From the NCBI GenBank assembly GCA_016791045.1, contig JAEUNO010000019.1, positions 62,001 through 126,000 of the forward strand: 64,000 bases of DNA. The letters run 5' to 3'. Source of the stretch: Methyloversatilis sp. (GTDB lineage Bacteria; Pseudomonadota; Gammaproteobacteria; Burkholderiales; Rhodocyclaceae). Positions 26,098-35,519 of this stretch are shown here, one piece after another (positions within the stretch are counted from its first letter, which is position 1; each line of letters opens with the position of its first letter). The position numbers were made by a program, and so were the translations under genes. Under the pieces are notes generated by a model. It was given only the letters and a program-made list of their open reading frames with translations. It was not told the DNA's origin and did not search any database.

Positions 26098-26873
26098 AGA
26101 CGGTCTATCTGACGGCCGACGACTATGGCTGCCACCCGGCCGTCGATGCGGCGGTGCTCGACCTCATCGACGCCGGCCGCCTCAGCGGCGCAGCCTGCAT
26201 GACGCGTGCGCCGGGCTGGCCGGCTGCAGCCGCGCGCATCGGCTCCCGCCGCAGCGCCGCCGGGTTTGGCCTGCACCTGGATTTCACCGAATTCGCGCCG
26301 GCACGACGCAGCCTGTGGCCGCTGATTGTTCTGAGCCAGAGCCGCCGCCTCGATCAGAGGCCGCTGCGCGACGAGATCGCCACCCAGTGCGCACGGTTCG
26401 AAGACGCCACGGGCCATGCACCGGATTACGTCGATGGTCACCAGCATGTACACCAGCTGCCGCAGATCCGTGACGCGCTGATCGACGCGCTGCTGACGCG
26501 CTATGGCAGCCGACTGCCCTGGCTGCGCATCAGCGGCGCGCGCCCGGGCGACGGCTTCAAGCCGCGTTTCATTGCCGCGCTCGGTGCGCCGGCGCTGCTG
26601 CGCCGCGCGCGCGCCGAAGGTTTCCGCGTCATGCCGCGCCTGCTGGGCGCCTACGGCTTCGACTGCGATGCCGCCGGCTACCGCACGCGGCTGGCGCGCT
26701 GGTTCGCCATGGCCGATGACGGCGACGCGGTGATGTGCCATCCGGCCACGCAGGCGGTGCCGGGCGATCCGATCGGCCGCGCACGGGCAATCGAACACCG
26801 CGTGCTGGCGGGGAGTGACTTCCAGGCGCTGCTCGCGGCAAGCGGCATTCAGATCAGGCCGCTGCGACCGTGA
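26094..26873 (+). CDS. ChbG/HpnK (YdjC)-family carbohydrate deacetylase
   Basis: Protein of 259 residues with the YdjC metal-dependent deacetylase fold. The N-terminal LTADDYGCHPAVDAAV has the DD metal site; GLHLDFTEF and YVDGHQHVHQLP supply the histidine ligands. Family members remove acetyl groups from N-acetylated sugars (ChbG) or act in hopanoid tailoring (HpnK). Neighbours suggest that the substrate may be a sugar on a lipid carrier or glycolipid, but this is inferred. Confidence 0.87.
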   Translation: MKTVYLTADDYGCHPAVDAAVLDLIDAGRLSGAACMTRAPGWPAAAARIGSRRSAAGFGLHLDFTEFAPARRSLWPLIVLSQSRRLDQRPLRDEIATQCARFEDATGHAPDYVDGHQHVHQLPQIRDALIDALLTRYGSRLPWLRISGARPGDGFKPRFIAALGAPALLRRARAEGFRVMPRLLGAYGFDCDAAGYRTRLARWFAMADDGDAVMCHPATQAVPGDPIGRARAIEHRVLAGSDFQALLAASGIQIRPLRP

Positions 26874-26993
26874 ACAGCTGGCATCCGGCCACTCACCCTT
26901 GACGCCCCGCTTTCCAACCCATTCATCGACTGCACTGTCAGCGCGCGCGCAGGCAGCGCGTTATGCCTCTGCCCCCGTTTACCGGCCCGCTCC

Positions 26994-28622
26994 ATGCACC
27001 CTGTGACACCGACCGCTACAACGTTTCACCCTGCAACACGCAGCCTCCCGCGCCTGACTGCACATGTCACGGGACTCGCCCTGTTCGCACTCATCGCGTT
27101 GCACATCGCACTGACCTTCGGCCAGCACGGCATCAGCAACGACGAGTGGGTGCAGCACACCTACGGCCGGCTGCTGCTCGACTACTACGCGTCCGGGCTG
27201 ACCGACATGTCGGCCTTCCACTACAAGGACCTGTATCTGTACGGCGGGCTGTTCGACCTGATCGCGGCCGCGCTCGAACGCGTGCTGCCGATGAATGTGT
27301 GGGACATGCGCCACCTGCTGTCGGCTGCATTCGGTTTTGCCGGCATGGTCGCCGTGTATCGGCTGGCGCGGCACCTGCTGAACGACACCGCCGCCTGCAT
27401 CGCGGTGGCGCTGCTGATGCTCACCGGTGCGTGGAGCGGCGCGCTGTTCACCCACACGAAAGACATCCCGTTCGCCGCCTGCATGGCGTGGGTGACCTGG
27501 TACACGACGCTCATCGTGGCGCGCCTGCCGGCGCCGCCACGCAATCTGGTGCTGAAGCTGGGCGTGGCGATCGGCTGCGCCTTCGGGCTGCGTGTCGGTG
27601 CGGTGTTCGGCGTCATGGTGCTCGGGCTCGGCATGCTCGCATCGATGGCGCTGGTCGACGGCGACTGGCGCGCCCGCCTCGCGCACCTGGGTCGCTCGTT
27701 GCGTGCGCTGCTGCCCGCCGTACCGGTCGCGCTGGCACTGATCGCGCTGTTCTGGCCGTGGGCGGCGCAGGCGCCGGGCAATCTGATCAAGGCGCTGACC
27801 ACCTTTTCGCATGTCACCTTCTCGATCCAGACCGTGCTCGACGGCCAGGTCATGGCGATCACCGAGGTGCCGCGCAGCTACCTGCCGATCTATCTTGCGG
27901 TGCGGCTACCGGAACTGGCGCTGGCCGGACTCGCTGCCGCGCTCGGCGTGGCGCTGTTGGCCACGCGGCAGCGCCCGTGGCGACAGTACCTGCCCTGGCT
28001 GACGGTCATTCTGGCGGCGCTGCTGCCGCTGGCGCTGGCCATCGCGACCCGGCCGGCGCTGTACAACGGCATCCGCCACTTCACCTTCCTGCTGCCGCCG
28101 CTGGCGGTGCTGGCCGCCGCCGGTTTGTACGCCCTGTGGCGGCACGCACGCGCTTCGCGCAGTCTGGCGGCTGCCTTCATCGCGCTGTGCCTGATCGGGG
28201 CGCTCGATCCGCTGGTTGCACTGGCGCGGCTGCATCCGTATCACTACGTCAATTACAACCGGCTGGCCGGCGGCTTCGAAGCGGCGGTCGCCGGGCGCTG
28301 GGAAGCCGATTACTGGTCGGACGGCGTGCGCGAAGCCAGCGGCCTGCTGCGCGACCATCTGAAGGGCACGACCCGGCCGGGCGAGCCCTGGCGGGTCGCG
28401 GTGTGTGCCGACCCGGTCGAAGCCGACGCCTGGCTCGGCCCGGAATTCGTCATCACCCGCGACTGGGTGAGCGCCGACTTCTTCATTTCGACCACGCACA
28501 TGGACTGCGACAGCGTGCTGGCCGGCCGGGTCATCGGCCAGGTGGCACGCGAAGGCCTGCCACTGACGATACTGAAGGACCGGCGCATGCTGACGGCCGA
28601 ACAGCGCCGGCTGCTGCGCTAG
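26994..28622 (+). CDS. Polytopic membrane glycosyltransferase-like protein (GT39/ArnT type)
   Basis: Large membrane protein of 542 residues with about ten hydrophobic segments. The N-terminal loop after the first helix (FGQHGISNDEWVQHTYGRLLLDYY) carries an acidic pair as in dolichyl-phosphate-mannose mannosyltransferase-like GT-C enzymes. A conserved MLTGAWSGALFTHTKDIPFAA loop follows. The C-terminal 120 residues are soluble. It probably transfers a polyprenyl-linked sugar to an exported acceptor, fitting the GT2-GtrA genes before it. It starts 120 bases after the deacetylase gene. Confidence 0.7.
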   Translation: MHPVTPTATTFHPATRSLPRLTAHVTGLALFALIALHIALTFGQHGISNDEWVQHTYGRLLLDYYASGLTDMSAFHYKDLYLYGGLFDLIAAALERVLPMNVWDMRHLLSAAFGFAGMVAVYRLARHLLNDTAACIAVALLMLTGAWSGALFTHTKDIPFAACMAWVTWYTTLIVARLPAPPRNLVLKLGVAIGCAFGLRVGAVFGVMVLGLGMLASMALVDGDWRARLAHLGRSLRALLPAVPVALALIALFWPWAAQAPGNLIKALTTFSHVTFSIQTVLDGQVMAITEVPRSYLPIYLAVRLPELALAGLAAALGVALLATRQRPWRQYLPWLTVILAALLPLALAIATRPALYNGIRHFTFLLPPLAVLAAAGLYALWRHARASRSLAAAFIALCLIGALDPLVALARLHPYHYVNYNRLAGGFEAAVAGRWEADYWSDGVREASGLLRDHLKGTTRPGEPWRVAVCADPVEADAWLGPEFVITRDWVSADFFISTTHMDCDSVLAGRVIGQVAREGLPLTILKDRRMLTAEQRRLLR

Positions 28623-28645
28623 GGTGTGTTGCCATTGAATCGCCC

Positions 28646-30334
28646 ATGAGCCGCACCGATCCGCCGGTCGCCCGACATTTCCGCCAGATCCTGATGTGGC
28701 CGCTGCGGCTGATGCCGCTGCGCAGCGGTGATCAGGTGCAGCGCCACCCGCAGGCCCTGGCCGCCATCACCGACGGCAATCCCTGGCGCGAACAGCGCGA
28801 CGAATTCACCGGTTCGCCGGCCGACTTCCACGAGCGGCACTACCGCGAGTTCGTCACCTTCCTGCCGCATGTGCAGCGCTTCCTGTATGGCCAGGGGCGC
28901 TCGAGTTCGACCCAGCCCGGCTACGGCGAATCGCCGATCCGCGTATTCCGGCGCAACGATGTGGCCGCGGTGCGGCTCGGCTGTGAAGACGGCAGCACGC
29001 TCGACCTCGCGGTACAGCACATCGACCTGTACTTCTTCTACGACGTGGATGTGGTCATCCTCGCGATGGAGGTGCATGCCGACAACCTGCCGCTGGCCCG
29101 CGTGCAGGAGCTGCTGTTCCGCTTCGGGCGGGCCTTTCCGGCGAAGTGGAGCAACGGCGACACGGACGGCCGCGCGGCGCAGTGCATGCGCACCGTGCAG
29201 TGGGTCGGCCACGACGGTGCGGTGCTGGCCGAGTCCGACTATGCCGACCGCGAACGCTATCTGCGCCATGCCTGGGAGCACCGCGCCTCATGCATCGGCC
29301 GCCACTGGGAATATCTGCTGCAGCCCATGGTGCTGCACCACTCGGAAGCAGTCGGCGACATCCGCTACCGGCAGCTGGAATACCACCGGCTGCCGAAGAT
29401 GACCTTTCTGTCCTTCGACGATCCGTTCGCGCTGAACCGCGAGGATTTCGTGCGCCTCGGTCAAGCCACCCAGCCGGACGACGGCCATCCGCTGCCGTAT
29501 TCGGAACAGGTGATGGACGAGTTCGAACGCACCGCCTGCTACGACCGTTTCTGGGTGCCGGCGCGACGCAGCGACAACGCCAGCACGCGCGTCATCTGCA
29601 CCGGCCCCTCGATGGTGATGGTGGGCAAGCACGGCCTGGCCGGCTATTCCGACCCGCAGAACGGCCTGCTGGCGGAGTTCCGCCACCAGTACTTCCTGAT
29701 CGGTCTGATCGCGCACTTCCACCGCGCGTCGCTGCTGATGCTGATGGACCGGCTGGTGGTCGCGGTCAGCCTGCTCGACGCCGACGACGTCGATTCGCGC
29801 CGCCGCTTCAAGCGCGGCATCCGCCAGACGATGGAAATCTTCCTGCGCTTCAACCACCGCTACTGGTTCGGCGAAGTATCGAAGCAGTCGATGGCCAAGG
29901 ATCTGTTCGACCTGTGGACCCGCAACCTCGGAAACGAGGCGCTGTACAACGAGCTGCGCGCCGAGGTGCTGGACATGGACAACTACCTCGAAGCGGACGA
30001 CAGCCGGCGCCAGAACGAAACGCTGCTGCGCCTCACCGTAGTGACCATCTTCGGTCTGGTCGGCACCATCGTCACCGGCTTCCTCGGCATGAACATCTTC
30101 GACGGCCCGCCAGCCACATTGGCCGGCAAGATCGGCGCCGTGCTGGTGGTGACCGTACCGACCTTGCTGCTCGCCTTCTACACGCTGAAGAAATCGAGTG
30201 CGCTGTCGGAATTCTTCGACGCTGTGTCGGACGACACGCTGACCCGGCGGCAGAAGTTCAAGTCCTTCCTGCGCATCTGGCGCGGACGACCGACCGGACG
30301 GCGACGCAACGAGCTGCGGGCGCGCAAACCCTGA
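28646..30334 (+). CDS. Large CorA-like membrane protein
   Basis: Protein of 562 residues. The first about 430 residues are soluble and resemble no family that I can name with certainty. The end looks like a CorA-type channel: a long helical region (DDVDSRRRFKRGIRQTMEIFLRFNHRYWF ... LYNELRAEVLDMDNYLEADDSRR), then helix 1 ending GFLGMNIFDGPP, which contains the GMN signature, and a second helix. The N-terminal domain is about 200 residues longer than in normal CorA. It could be a divalent-ion channel with an added sensing domain. A ZntB-like role is an alternative. Confidence 0.72.
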   Translation: MSRTDPPVARHFRQILMWPLRLMPLRSGDQVQRHPQALAAITDGNPWREQRDEFTGSPADFHERHYREFVTFLPHVQRFLYGQGRSSSTQPGYGESPIRVFRRNDVAAVRLGCEDGSTLDLAVQHIDLYFFYDVDVVILAMEVHADNLPLARVQELLFRFGRAFPAKWSNGDTDGRAAQCMRTVQWVGHDGAVLAESDYADRERYLRHAWEHRASCIGRHWEYLLQPMVLHHSEAVGDIRYRQLEYHRLPKMTFLSFDDPFALNREDFVRLGQATQPDDGHPLPYSEQVMDEFERTACYDRFWVPARRSDNASTRVICTGPSMVMVGKHGLAGYSDPQNGLLAEFRHQYFLIGLIAHFHRASLLMLMDRLVVAVSLLDADDVDSRRRFKRGIRQTMEIFLRFNHRYWFGEVSKQSMAKDLFDLWTRNLGNEALYNELRAEVLDMDNYLEADDSRRQNETLLRLTVVTIFGLVGTIVTGFLGMNIFDGPPATLAGKIGAVLVVTVPTLLLAFYTLKKSSALSEFFDAVSDDTLTRRQKFKSFLRIWRGRPTGRRRNELRARKP

Positions 30335-30397
30335 CGCAGGCCGGCGGCAGGAACGGGGGGCCCGCGCACGGGCGCAGCCCCCGCTGTCAAACCGCGC

Positions 30398-32410
30398 TCA
30401 ATCCGCCTCGCCGCTCTCCGGTGCGGCCACCGGCAGCTCAGGCACCGGCGCGTCTGCCGCCGGCGTCTCGGGCGGCAGTTCCGCCTCGGCGATCTCTTCC
30501 GCCAGCTCTTCCTCGGACACCTGTGCCGCACCGGCCAGCGCGGCCAGATCGCCGACCCAGCGGGCGCGCGCGTCATTGTCGAGCAGATTGAGCTGGTCGA
30601 TCTCGACCTCGACACGCGAACGCGGGTCGCGCGCCGGCAGGCTGGGCGAACGCAGCACCAGCGGCACATGCTCCAGCCGCACCAGCGATTCGCGCAGCAC
30701 GATGGCCGGCCACACGGTATGGCCTTCGCGCGCCTGCTGGCGCAGCCAGCGCAGGCACCAGTAACGCTCCATGCCGCGCTGGAAGTCGGCGTAGGCCGCG
30801 TAGGCCAGTTCGAAATCGCGCAGCGCCGACAGCAGCGCTTCGGACTTCGGCGGAAACACCGGCTCCTCGCCGCGCAGCAGCGCAATCATCTGCCACTGAT
30901 TCACCAGGTCGACATAGCGGCGCAGCGGCGAAGTGGACCACGCGTAGCAGTCGACGCCCAGCCCCTCGTGCGGCGCGGCGACCGTGGTCATGCGCACCTT
31001 GCCTGCGCCCTGGGCGCGATACAGCGCCGGAATGCCGGCATCGCGCAGATCGCTGCCCCAGGTGTTGTTGGCGACGATCATCAGTTCGGCGACCAGCTTG
31101 TCGAGCGGGCTGCCGCGCGCGCGGCGCTGGATGTCGACGCGGCCTTCGCCGTCTTCCGTCGTCTGTGCCCAGTCGACGTAGAAATTGAAATCCATCTGGC
31201 CCGCGTTGGCCGACGGCTTGCCGCGCCCGGCTTCCAGCACTTCGGCCAGGCGCCACAGCAGCAGCAGTTCGTCGCGCCACTCGAATTCGGGCAGTTCGCC
31301 GCCGGTGATCGTGTCTTCGTTGAACAGCGGCTCGATCTCGTGGTGGCGCAGATTGGCGGCCACGGCAACCTGTTCGATGCGGCTTTCCTTCGCCGTGACG
31401 CGCAGGTCGGTCTCGACGTCGAGATAGAGCGACAGCGCCGGACAGCTGCGGCCGGCCTGCAGCGTGTAGGTGTCCACCGCCTCGTCCGGCAGCATGGTGA
31501 TCTTGCGGCCGGGGAAGTACACCGTGGACAGCCGGCTGCGCGCGATGTCGCCCAGTGGCGTGCCTGGCTGGATGCCGAGCGACGGCGCTGCAATATGTAT
31601 ACCGATGCGCCAGCCGCCGCCGGCCTTCGGCTGCACCGAAAAGGCATCGTCGATTTCGGTCGTGGTCGCGTCGTCGATCGAGAAGGCGCGCACGCCGGCC
31701 TCGGGCAGATCGCCGGCCGGCGGCACCTCGTGCGTCGGAAAGTCGGTACCGCGCGGAAAGTATTCGAACAGGAAGCGCCCGAGGTGGTACTCGTGGCTGG
31801 ACGCAAATGCGCCGGCCTTCGCCATCAGGCCGACCACCGACAGGCCGGCCGACGCCGCGGCGGCCTCGACCGCCTTGGTTTCGAGCCGGTTGCGGTCCGG
31901 CTTGTACAGGATCTGCGCGCTGCAGGCCGCGATGTCGGGCGGCGTGCGCCCGGCGAGCAGCTCGGCGACCCAGCCATCGACCTGCTCCTGCTGCAGGCGC
32001 TTCTTTTCCAGCCCGGCCAGTGCGGCTTTCAGGATGTCGGGCGGCGCCTTGCGGAAGCGGCCCTTGCCCTTGCGGTGGAAATACACCGGCGCGGCGTGCA
32101 GGCACAGCAGGATGGCGGCGGCCTGTTCGGCCGTGGGTGCGGCGCCGTGATACTCGCGCGCCAGTTCCTCGAATGGAAACTCGTCGTCGCCGCACACGTC
32201 CCACAGAAAAGTGGCGTCGAGGTCGGCCGCCTGCAGCTCGGCCGAAGCCAGCAGGACGGCCGGATCCGGGCTGGCGAAACGCAGCAGCACGTTGGCGGCC
32301 TTCACCTTTGAACGCTTGCCGCTCGGCAGTTCGACCTGCAGCGAGGACACGCTGTCGGTCATCACGGAGCCGGCGCGGAAGTGGCCGTCCTCTTCGAAAA
32401 GAACATTCAT
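30398..32410 (-). CDS. RNB-domain exoribonuclease (RNase II/R family)
   Basis: 3'-5' exoribonuclease of 670 residues. The catalytic RNB domain begins near residue 240, with the metal-binding motif IDDATTTEIDDAF at D246, D247, D254 and D255, followed by YFPGRKITMLPDEAVD and the TSPLRRYVDLVNQWQ motif about residue 500. The N-terminal cold-shock-like region is short. The C-terminus is Glu/Ala/Pro-rich. Betaproteobacteria often carry this shorter RNase II relative besides RNase R. It is divergent from mgtE. Confidence 0.92.
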   Translation of the reverse strand: MNVLFEEDGHFRAGSVMTDSVSSLQVELPSGKRSKVKAANVLLRFASPDPAVLLASAELQAADLDATFLWDVCGDDEFPFEELAREYHGAAPTAEQAAAILLCLHAAPVYFHRKGKGRFRKAPPDILKAALAGLEKKRLQQEQVDGWVAELLAGRTPPDIAACSAQILYKPDRNRLETKAVEAAAASAGLSVVGLMAKAGAFASSHEYHLGRFLFEYFPRGTDFPTHEVPPAGDLPEAGVRAFSIDDATTTEIDDAFSVQPKAGGGWRIGIHIAAPSLGIQPGTPLGDIARSRLSTVYFPGRKITMLPDEAVDTYTLQAGRSCPALSLYLDVETDLRVTAKESRIEQVAVAANLRHHEIEPLFNEDTITGGELPEFEWRDELLLLWRLAEVLEAGRGKPSANAGQMDFNFYVDWAQTTEDGEGRVDIQRRARGSPLDKLVAELMIVANNTWGSDLRDAGIPALYRAQGAGKVRMTTVAAPHEGLGVDCYAWSTSPLRRYVDLVNQWQMIALLRGEEPVFPPKSEALLSALRDFELAYAAYADFQRGMERYWCLRWLRQQAREGHTVWPAIVLRESLVRLEHVPLVLRSPSLPARDPRSRVEVEIDQLNLLDNDARARWVGDLAALAGAAQVSEEELAEEIAEAELPPETPAADAPVPELPVAAPESGEAD

Positions 32411-32571
32411 GAAGCGGGTACGGAAGAACTCGGACCGCGATTATCGCGGATAAGCGCCGCCCGGGGTCTGCGCGTTGTCGCATTGCGGCAAAAACCCGGA
32501 GACGGCGGACGGTCGGCGGCTACAATCGCCTGCCAGCCGCTGCACCGATCACCCAGCCTGAACGACACCCT

Positions 32572-34014
32572 GTGGCCGAACACGACGAAATCCTGCCGCT
32601 TGATGCAATGCAACGTCGCCTGAAAGAGGTGAGGTCGCTGCTCGACCGTCAGAAGCGCGTCGAAAGCCTGCTGCACCGTCAGGAAATGCCGCGCCACGAT
32701 CTGGTGGAAACGCTGGTCGTCAAGCAGCACCACAGCGAGCTGACGAAGAAGCTGGACACGATGCACCCGGCCGACATCGCCTACATCCTCGAGGCGCTGC
32801 CGCCGGAAGACCGGCTGCTGGTGTGGGATCTGGTGCGCGCCGACCGCGACGGCGAAATCCTGCTCGAAGTGTCCGACGCGGTGCGCGAATCGCTGATCGA
32901 CGCGATGGAGCCGAAGGAACTGGTGGCCGCGGTCGAACAGCTGGACGCCGACGAACTGGCCGATCTTGCGCCCGATCTGCCGACCGAGGTGATGCAGGAC
33001 GTGTTCAGCGCGCTCGACGTGGAAGAGCGCGAACAGCTGCGGTCCGCCATGTCCTACCCGGACGACTCGGTCGGCGCGCTGATGGATTTCGACATGGTCA
33101 CCGTGCGCGAGGACGTGACCCTCGAAGTGGTGCTGCGCTATCTGCGCCGCTTCGATGAACTGCCCGACCACACCGACCAGATCTTCGTCGTCGACCGCGA
33201 AGAAAAGCTGCGCGGCGTGCTGTCGCTGAGCGCCCTGCTGATCAACGACGGCGAGGTCGAGGTGGCGGCCGTGATGCGCGAACACCCGCTGGTGCTGCAC
33301 GCGTCCGACGACGCTGAATCGGCGGCCCAGGCGTTCGAGCGTTACGACCTCGTGTCGGCGCCGGTGATCGATCACCACGACCAGCTGATCGGCCGGCTGA
33401 CCGTGAACGAGGTGATGGACTTCATCCGCGAACAGTCGGAAGAAGAGTTGCTGGCGCAGGCCGGCCTGCGCGAGGAAGAAGACATCTTCGCGCCCATCAT
33501 GGATTCGGTGCGCAACCGCTGGGCCTGGCTGGCCATCAATCTGGGCACCGCCTTCTTCGCGTCGCGCGTCATCGGCGCCTTCGAAGGCTCGATCGAAAAA
33601 CTGGTCGCGCTGGCGGCACTGATGCCCATCGTGGCCGGCATCGGCGGCAATTCGGGCAACCAGACCATCACGATGATCGTGCGTGCGATCGCGCTCGGCC
33701 AGATCGCACCCGACGCGGCACGCCGGCTCTACCGCAAGGAGATGGGCGTGGCACTGATCAATGGCATCGTCTGGGGCGGCCTGCTCGGCCTGCTCGCTGC
33801 CTGGCTGTACGATTCGTGGGCGCTGGGTGCCGTGATGAGCGCGGCGATGACGCTGAACCTGCTGCTGGCCGCGTTCATCGGCGTGTCGGTGCCGATGGTG
33901 ATGGCACGGCTGGGTCGTGACCCGGCAGTCGGCGGGTCGGTGCTGATCACCGCGGTCACCGACTCCGGCGGCTTCTTCATCTTTCTCGGGCTGGCCACCC
34001 TGTTTCTGCTCTGA
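32572..34014 (+). CDS. mgtE: Magnesium transporter MgtE
   Basis: Mg2+ channel of 480 residues. Layout in order: N-terminal superhelical domain (LHPADIAYILEALPPEDR and LPTEVMQDVFSALD), two CBS domains (about 140-260), a plug helix, and five transmembrane helices from about residue 310 with the conserved GIGGNSGNQ and PxVG-type (GRDPAVGGSVLITAVTDSGGFFIFLG) pore signature. Start codon is GTG at 32572, and no strong ribosome site is seen. I see no Mg2+ riboswitch upstream. Confidence 0.95.
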   Translation: MAEHDEILPLDAMQRRLKEVRSLLDRQKRVESLLHRQEMPRHDLVETLVVKQHHSELTKKLDTMHPADIAYILEALPPEDRLLVWDLVRADRDGEILLEVSDAVRESLIDAMEPKELVAAVEQLDADELADLAPDLPTEVMQDVFSALDVEEREQLRSAMSYPDDSVGALMDFDMVTVREDVTLEVVLRYLRRFDELPDHTDQIFVVDREEKLRGVLSLSALLINDGEVEVAAVMREHPLVLHASDDAESAAQAFERYDLVSAPVIDHHDQLIGRLTVNEVMDFIREQSEEELLAQAGLREEEDIFAPIMDSVRNRWAWLAINLGTAFFASRVIGAFEGSIEKLVALAALMPIVAGIGGNSGNQTITMIVRAIALGQIAPDAARRLYRKEMGVALINGIVWGGLLGLLAAWLYDSWALGAVMSAAMTLNLLLAAFIGVSVPMVMARLGRDPAVGGSVLITAVTDSGGFFIFLGLATLFLL

Positions 34015-34026
34015 TCGGGACCGACC

Positions 34027-34554
34027 ATGCGCATCCGGTTATTCACTGCCAGCCTAGCCCTGATGGTCGCCGGCGCCTGCGCCGAAGCGGCCGACCGCGC
34101 ACTGGTCATCACCTGTGCCGAAGCGGGCGCGCTCGAACTGAGTGTGCCGGACAGCTGGACCGTCGAGGAAAGCCGGCACGATGTGCGCATGCCGCCGACC
34201 CTGACCGTGTCGGCGCCCGACGGCACGGCGCAGTGGGTGGTGACGGCAGTGTGGAAGGCGGCCGACCGCAAGCCGCCGTCGACGCTGGATGAAATCCGCA
34301 CCCGCGTGGCGCGCACCGCGCAGACCGTCGGCGCGGCCGATGCACCGCTGCAACCGGTGCCGTCAGGCAGCCCCGTCGGCTATTTCTTCGACGCCGGTGG
34401 TTCCATCACGCCCGAGCCCTTCTCCATGCTGCGTCAGGGCATGCTGAAGGTGGGTGAGCTGACGGTGAGCTTCACCGCGATGGGCGCCGCCGGCCGCAGC
34501 GCCGATCAGGACGCGCTGGTGGAGCGACTGGCCCGGGCGACGCATCGCCGATGA
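34027..34554 (+). CDS. Small secreted protein of unknown function
   Basis: Protein of 175 residues with a signal peptide (MRIRLFTASLALMVAGACAEA). The mature part is beta-rich (ALELSVPDSWTVEES...TLTVSAPDGTAQWVVTAVW) and ends in a helix (DALVERLARA). I do not recognise a family. It begins 12 bases after mgtE and may be co-transcribed with it. Confidence 0.75.
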   Translation: MRIRLFTASLALMVAGACAEAADRALVITCAEAGALELSVPDSWTVEESRHDVRMPPTLTVSAPDGTAQWVVTAVWKAADRKPPSTLDEIRTRVARTAQTVGAADAPLQPVPSGSPVGYFFDAGGSITPEPFSMLRQGMLKVGELTVSFTAMGAAGRSADQDALVERLARATHRR

Positions 34555-34567
34555 CCCACGACGCGGT

Positions 34568-35386
34568 TCAGGCGTTCCACAGCTTCCAGAGCATGCGCAC
34601 GGCCAGCGCGACCAGCAGCAGCGAAAACAGACGCTTGATCAGCGGCACCGGCAGCCGGTGTGCGGCGCGCGCGCCGAGCGGTGTCGTGAACAGGCTGCCC
34701 GCGACGATGGCGACCAGCGCCGGCAGGTGCACATAGCCCAGCACCTGCGGCGGCATGTCCGGCACGCCCCAGCCATTGAAGATGTAGCCGGCCGTGCCGC
34801 CCAGCGCGATCGGCAGGCCGAGCGCGGCCGAGGTGCCGATGGCCTGGCGGATGTCACGGTTGCACCAGGTCAGGAAGGGCACCGTCAGCGCGCCGCCGCC
34901 GATGGCAACCAGCGCCGACACCACGCCGATGCCGCCACCGGCTGCGATCAAACCGCCCGCTCCGGGCAACTGACGGGCGGGCTTCGGCTTGAAACCGATC
35001 AGCATGGTCAGTGCGACGTAGCCGATGAACACCGCGAAGATCAGCGACAGCACCTGGGTCGACACTTCGCGCGCGATGAAGGTGCCCAGCAAGGTGCCGA
35101 TCAGCACACCGATGGTCATCGTGCGCACGGTCGGCCAGTCGACGGCGCCATGCGCATGGTGGGTGCGCAGGCTGATCGCGGCCGACGCGACGATGGCCGC
35201 CATCGAGGTGCCGAGCGCCAGATGCAGGATGTGGTCGGGCGTGACGTGCAGCCGTTCGAACAGGCTGACCAGAATCGGCACCAGCAGCGCGCCGCCGCCG
35301 ATGCCCAGCAATCCGGCCAGGAAGCCGGTGACGGTGCCCAGCAGCAGGCAGGCGAGCACGAATTCGGTATCGGGGAAGAACGTCAT
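34568..35386 (-). CDS. TauE/SafE-family membrane transporter
   Basis: Membrane protein of 272 residues with about eight helices in two repeats. Each repeat has the family signature: GFLAGLLGIGGGALLVPIL near the N-terminus and VSALVAIGGGALTVPFLTW in the middle. TauE/SafE proteins export sulfite, sulfoacetate or related organic anions. ATG 35386 was chosen; the further upstream open frame is not coding-like. No sulphur-compound gene lies beside it, so the substrate is open. Confidence 0.88.
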   Translation of the reverse strand: MTFFPDTEFVLACLLLGTVTGFLAGLLGIGGGALLVPILVSLFERLHVTPDHILHLALGTSMAAIVASAAISLRTHHAHGAVDWPTVRTMTIGVLIGTLLGTFIAREVSTQVLSLIFAVFIGYVALTMLIGFKPKPARQLPGAGGLIAAGGGIGVVSALVAIGGGALTVPFLTWCNRDIRQAIGTSAALGLPIALGGTAGYIFNGWGVPDMPPQVLGYVHLPALVAIVAGSLFTTPLGARAAHRLPVPLIKRLFSLLLVALAVRMLWKLWNA

Positions 35387-35461
35387 GGTGCGGACATCAT
35401 GGTGCGCTGCAAAAACCGCTATCTGAACACAGGCCGCAGTGCGACCGCAAAACCTGCGTTG

Positions 35462-35494
35462 CGCAGAAACAAACAGGGCACCCGCAGGTGCCCT
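35462..35494 (-). terminator. Probable terminator of the panE-like gene
   Basis: Stem CAGGGCACC/GGTGCCCTG with loop CGCA at 35472-35493. On the minus strand it is followed by a T-rich TTTGTTT run. It ends the panE-tct unit ending at 35520. Confidence 0.7.
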
Positions 35495-35519
35495 GTGATG
35501 GCAACGGCTGCGCAGCGGG

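Noticed and set aside
28646-30334. Fusion of the GT39-like and CorA-like genes through a very long open frame starting at 26963
   Set aside because: The upstream part is simply an out-of-frame shadow of the GT39-like gene; the CorA-like gene has its own ATG at 28646 after that gene's stop.
30345-30390. GC-rich region that might be a terminator between the CorA-like and RNB genes
   Set aside because: The possible stem is imperfect and no T run follows on either strand.
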